From Gayadomonas joobiniege G7 (lineage in GTDB: Bacteria; Pseudomonadota; Gammaproteobacteria; Enterobacterales; Alteromonadaceae): 64,000 nucleotides of DNA. The notes beneath the pieces are model-generated. The model worked only from the letters and a program-made list of their open reading frames with translations, searched no databases and was not told the origin of the DNA. Positions 63,264 to 64,000 of the stretch are shown here, piece by piece. Within the stretch, counting starts at the first letter, position 1, and every line of letters starts with the position of its first letter. The stretch is taken from assembly GCF_000300815.1 (NCBI RefSeq), contig NZ_AMRX01000007.1, positions 62,001 to 126,000 of the forward strand, in the 5' to 3' direction. Both the position numbers and the translations under genes were made by a program.

Positions 63264-64000
63264 ATGTCTATTGTTCGTCAAGAATCAGTTGCACAAGCCA
63301 AAACACTTGCAACCCGCGCCTTTAATTTATTAGATGAATGGGCTGTACCTGCTAATCCGCAAAATTATGCCGTTGCGTACGAAATTTCACGCGGCCAGAA
63401 CAGCGCATTAATCCACAGCCTTGAGAACTTGCTCAACAATGGTTCAAAACCTGATAACTATTGTTTAGAACAATGGCAGTTAAAATTTTTGGCTGGTGTC
63501 CAGCCAGAGCAAGAAAAGCTCATGCGTGGACTAAGTTTTATAACCGCCAAACTAAAACAAGACTTAGATGGCAGTGATCACTCAGTCAGCGAATTTATTA
63601 AACAACTGGATGCTGGTTTACAAGATTTAAAAAATGAACAAAGCGACGAAACCGAAAACAGTGTCATCATTTCTGTCATTAAAAACCTAGTTACTGCATC
63701 TCAAACCGCATTAGCGGAACAAAACCTTTTATTAGAAAAATTGCAAACCTCCCAAGCCCAAACCACCAAGTTAAAACATCAGTTAACTGTGATCCGGCAA
63801 AAAGCTTATACCGACAATTTAACGGGTCTGCTCAATCGCCATGGCCTAGATACTTACATAGATAAAATTAAACAAAGATGCCGTTTATCTGCGCTAGTGA
63901 TAGATATTGATCATTTCAAACGCATCAATGATGATTTTGGTCACCCTGTTGGCGATCAGGTTTTAGTGCAAGTTGCTAAACAATTGCAACAGCATAAACC
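63264..64000 (+). CDS. Diguanylate cyclase (GGDEF), 3' end outside window
   Basis: The first 245 codons of a gene that runs off the window. The N-terminus (MSIVRQESVAQAKTLATRAFNLLDEWAVPANPQNYAVAYEISRG) matches the all-helical sensory region found in many gammaproteobacterial GGDEF proteins without a membrane anchor. A coiled stretch (about 130-175) leads into the GGDEF domain: AYTDNLTGLLNRHGL and ALVIDIDHFKRINDDFGHPVGDQVLVQVA. The GGDEF signature itself is beyond the end, so activity cannot be judged. GAGGAA lies about 13 nt before the ATG. Confidence 0.88.
   Translation, partial: MSIVRQESVAQAKTLATRAFNLLDEWAVPANPQNYAVAYEISRGQNSALIHSLENLLNNGSKPDNYCLEQWQLKFLAGVQPEQEKLMRGLSFITAKLKQDLDGSDHSVSEFIKQLDAGLQDLKNEQSDETENSVIISVIKNLVTASQTALAEQNLLLEKLQTSQAQTTKLKHQLTVIRQKAYTDNLTGLLNRHGLDTYIDKIKQRCRLSALVIDIDHFKRINDDFGHPVGDQVLVQVAKQLQQHK

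Noticed and set aside
1-64000. Prophage, genomic island or insertion sequence
   Set aside because: No transposase, integrase, phage structural gene or long terminal repeat was seen, and the tRNA locus has repeats but no integrase or second attachment site.

Overview
The window is chromosomal DNA from a motile, flagellated marine-type gammaproteobacterium, most likely Alteromonadales (Alteromonadaceae-like). The assignment rests on protein resemblance: ClpS/ClpA, CspD, ProQ, Prc, Hda, FadR, the YeaG-YeaH-YcgB trio, DUF2788-FldA, MiaE and the rpsU-yqeY-dnaG-rpoD cluster are gammaproteobacterial, and the flagellins and Na+-coupled/TonB transport genes are of the marine type. Base composition is AT-leaning and looks even throughout. 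No phage, insertion sequence, integrase or CRISPR array is visible. Most of the window is core genome.

Layout. 1-2.8 kb: clpA (cut by the window edge), clpS and divergent cspD. 2.9-12.1 kb: nine genes in a row on the minus strand (DUF2066 protein, hda, an unknown small acidic protein, proQ, prc, an NSS-family Na+ symporter, pepN and a DUF2835 protein), ending at a bidirectional terminator. 12.2-17.4 kb: suhB, then a tightly coupled trio of secreted trypsin-like protease, FHA-domain membrane protein and OPT-family transporter. 17.4-22 kb: an unknown outer-membrane beta-barrel candidate and a 1100-residue lipoprotein with a (Thr-Pro)11 spacer. 22-27.5 kb: moeA, an HBM-type chemoreceptor, a LysR regulator, grxD and sodB. 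27.6-33.1 kb: the yeaG-yeaH-ycgB operon converging on fadR. 33.3-42.2 kb: ybfF, DUF2788, fldA, a patatin, asd, azoR with a divergent LysR, rlmJ, an unknown exported protein, and lysC under a lysine riboswitch. 42.4-44.5 kb: two near-identical flagellin genes, each with its own sigma-28 promoter. 44.6-48 kb: an OxyR-like regulator divergent from a beta-carbonic anhydrase/SulP operon. 48-51.2 kb: glpD and glpK. 51.3-56 kb: a Fur-box-headed TonB receptor operon. 56.1-56.7 kb: a CAU-anticodon tRNA gene preceded by tandem 140-bp repeats that carry copies of the tRNA 5' end. 56.7-61.3 kb: the macromolecular-synthesis cluster rpoD-dnaG-yqeY-rpsU. 61.4-64 kb: tsaD, miaE and the start of a GGDEF protein.

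How genes work together. ClpS-ClpA is an N-degron proteolysis module. LysC and Asd supply the aspartate pathway, and LysC is lysine-controlled in cis. The carbonic anhydrase/SulP pair looks like a bicarbonate-handling unit. Its divergent regulator is OxyR-like but has histidine where OxyR has its peroxide-sensing cysteine, and an OxyR-type ATAG-N7-CTAT site lies between them. The TonB operon is an iron-acquisition unit.

The items most worth following up are the tRNA-associated 140-bp repeats, the cysteine-lacking OxyR relative with its operator and the CA/SulP operon, and the protease-FHA-OPT trio. All calls come from reading the sequence; no searches were run.
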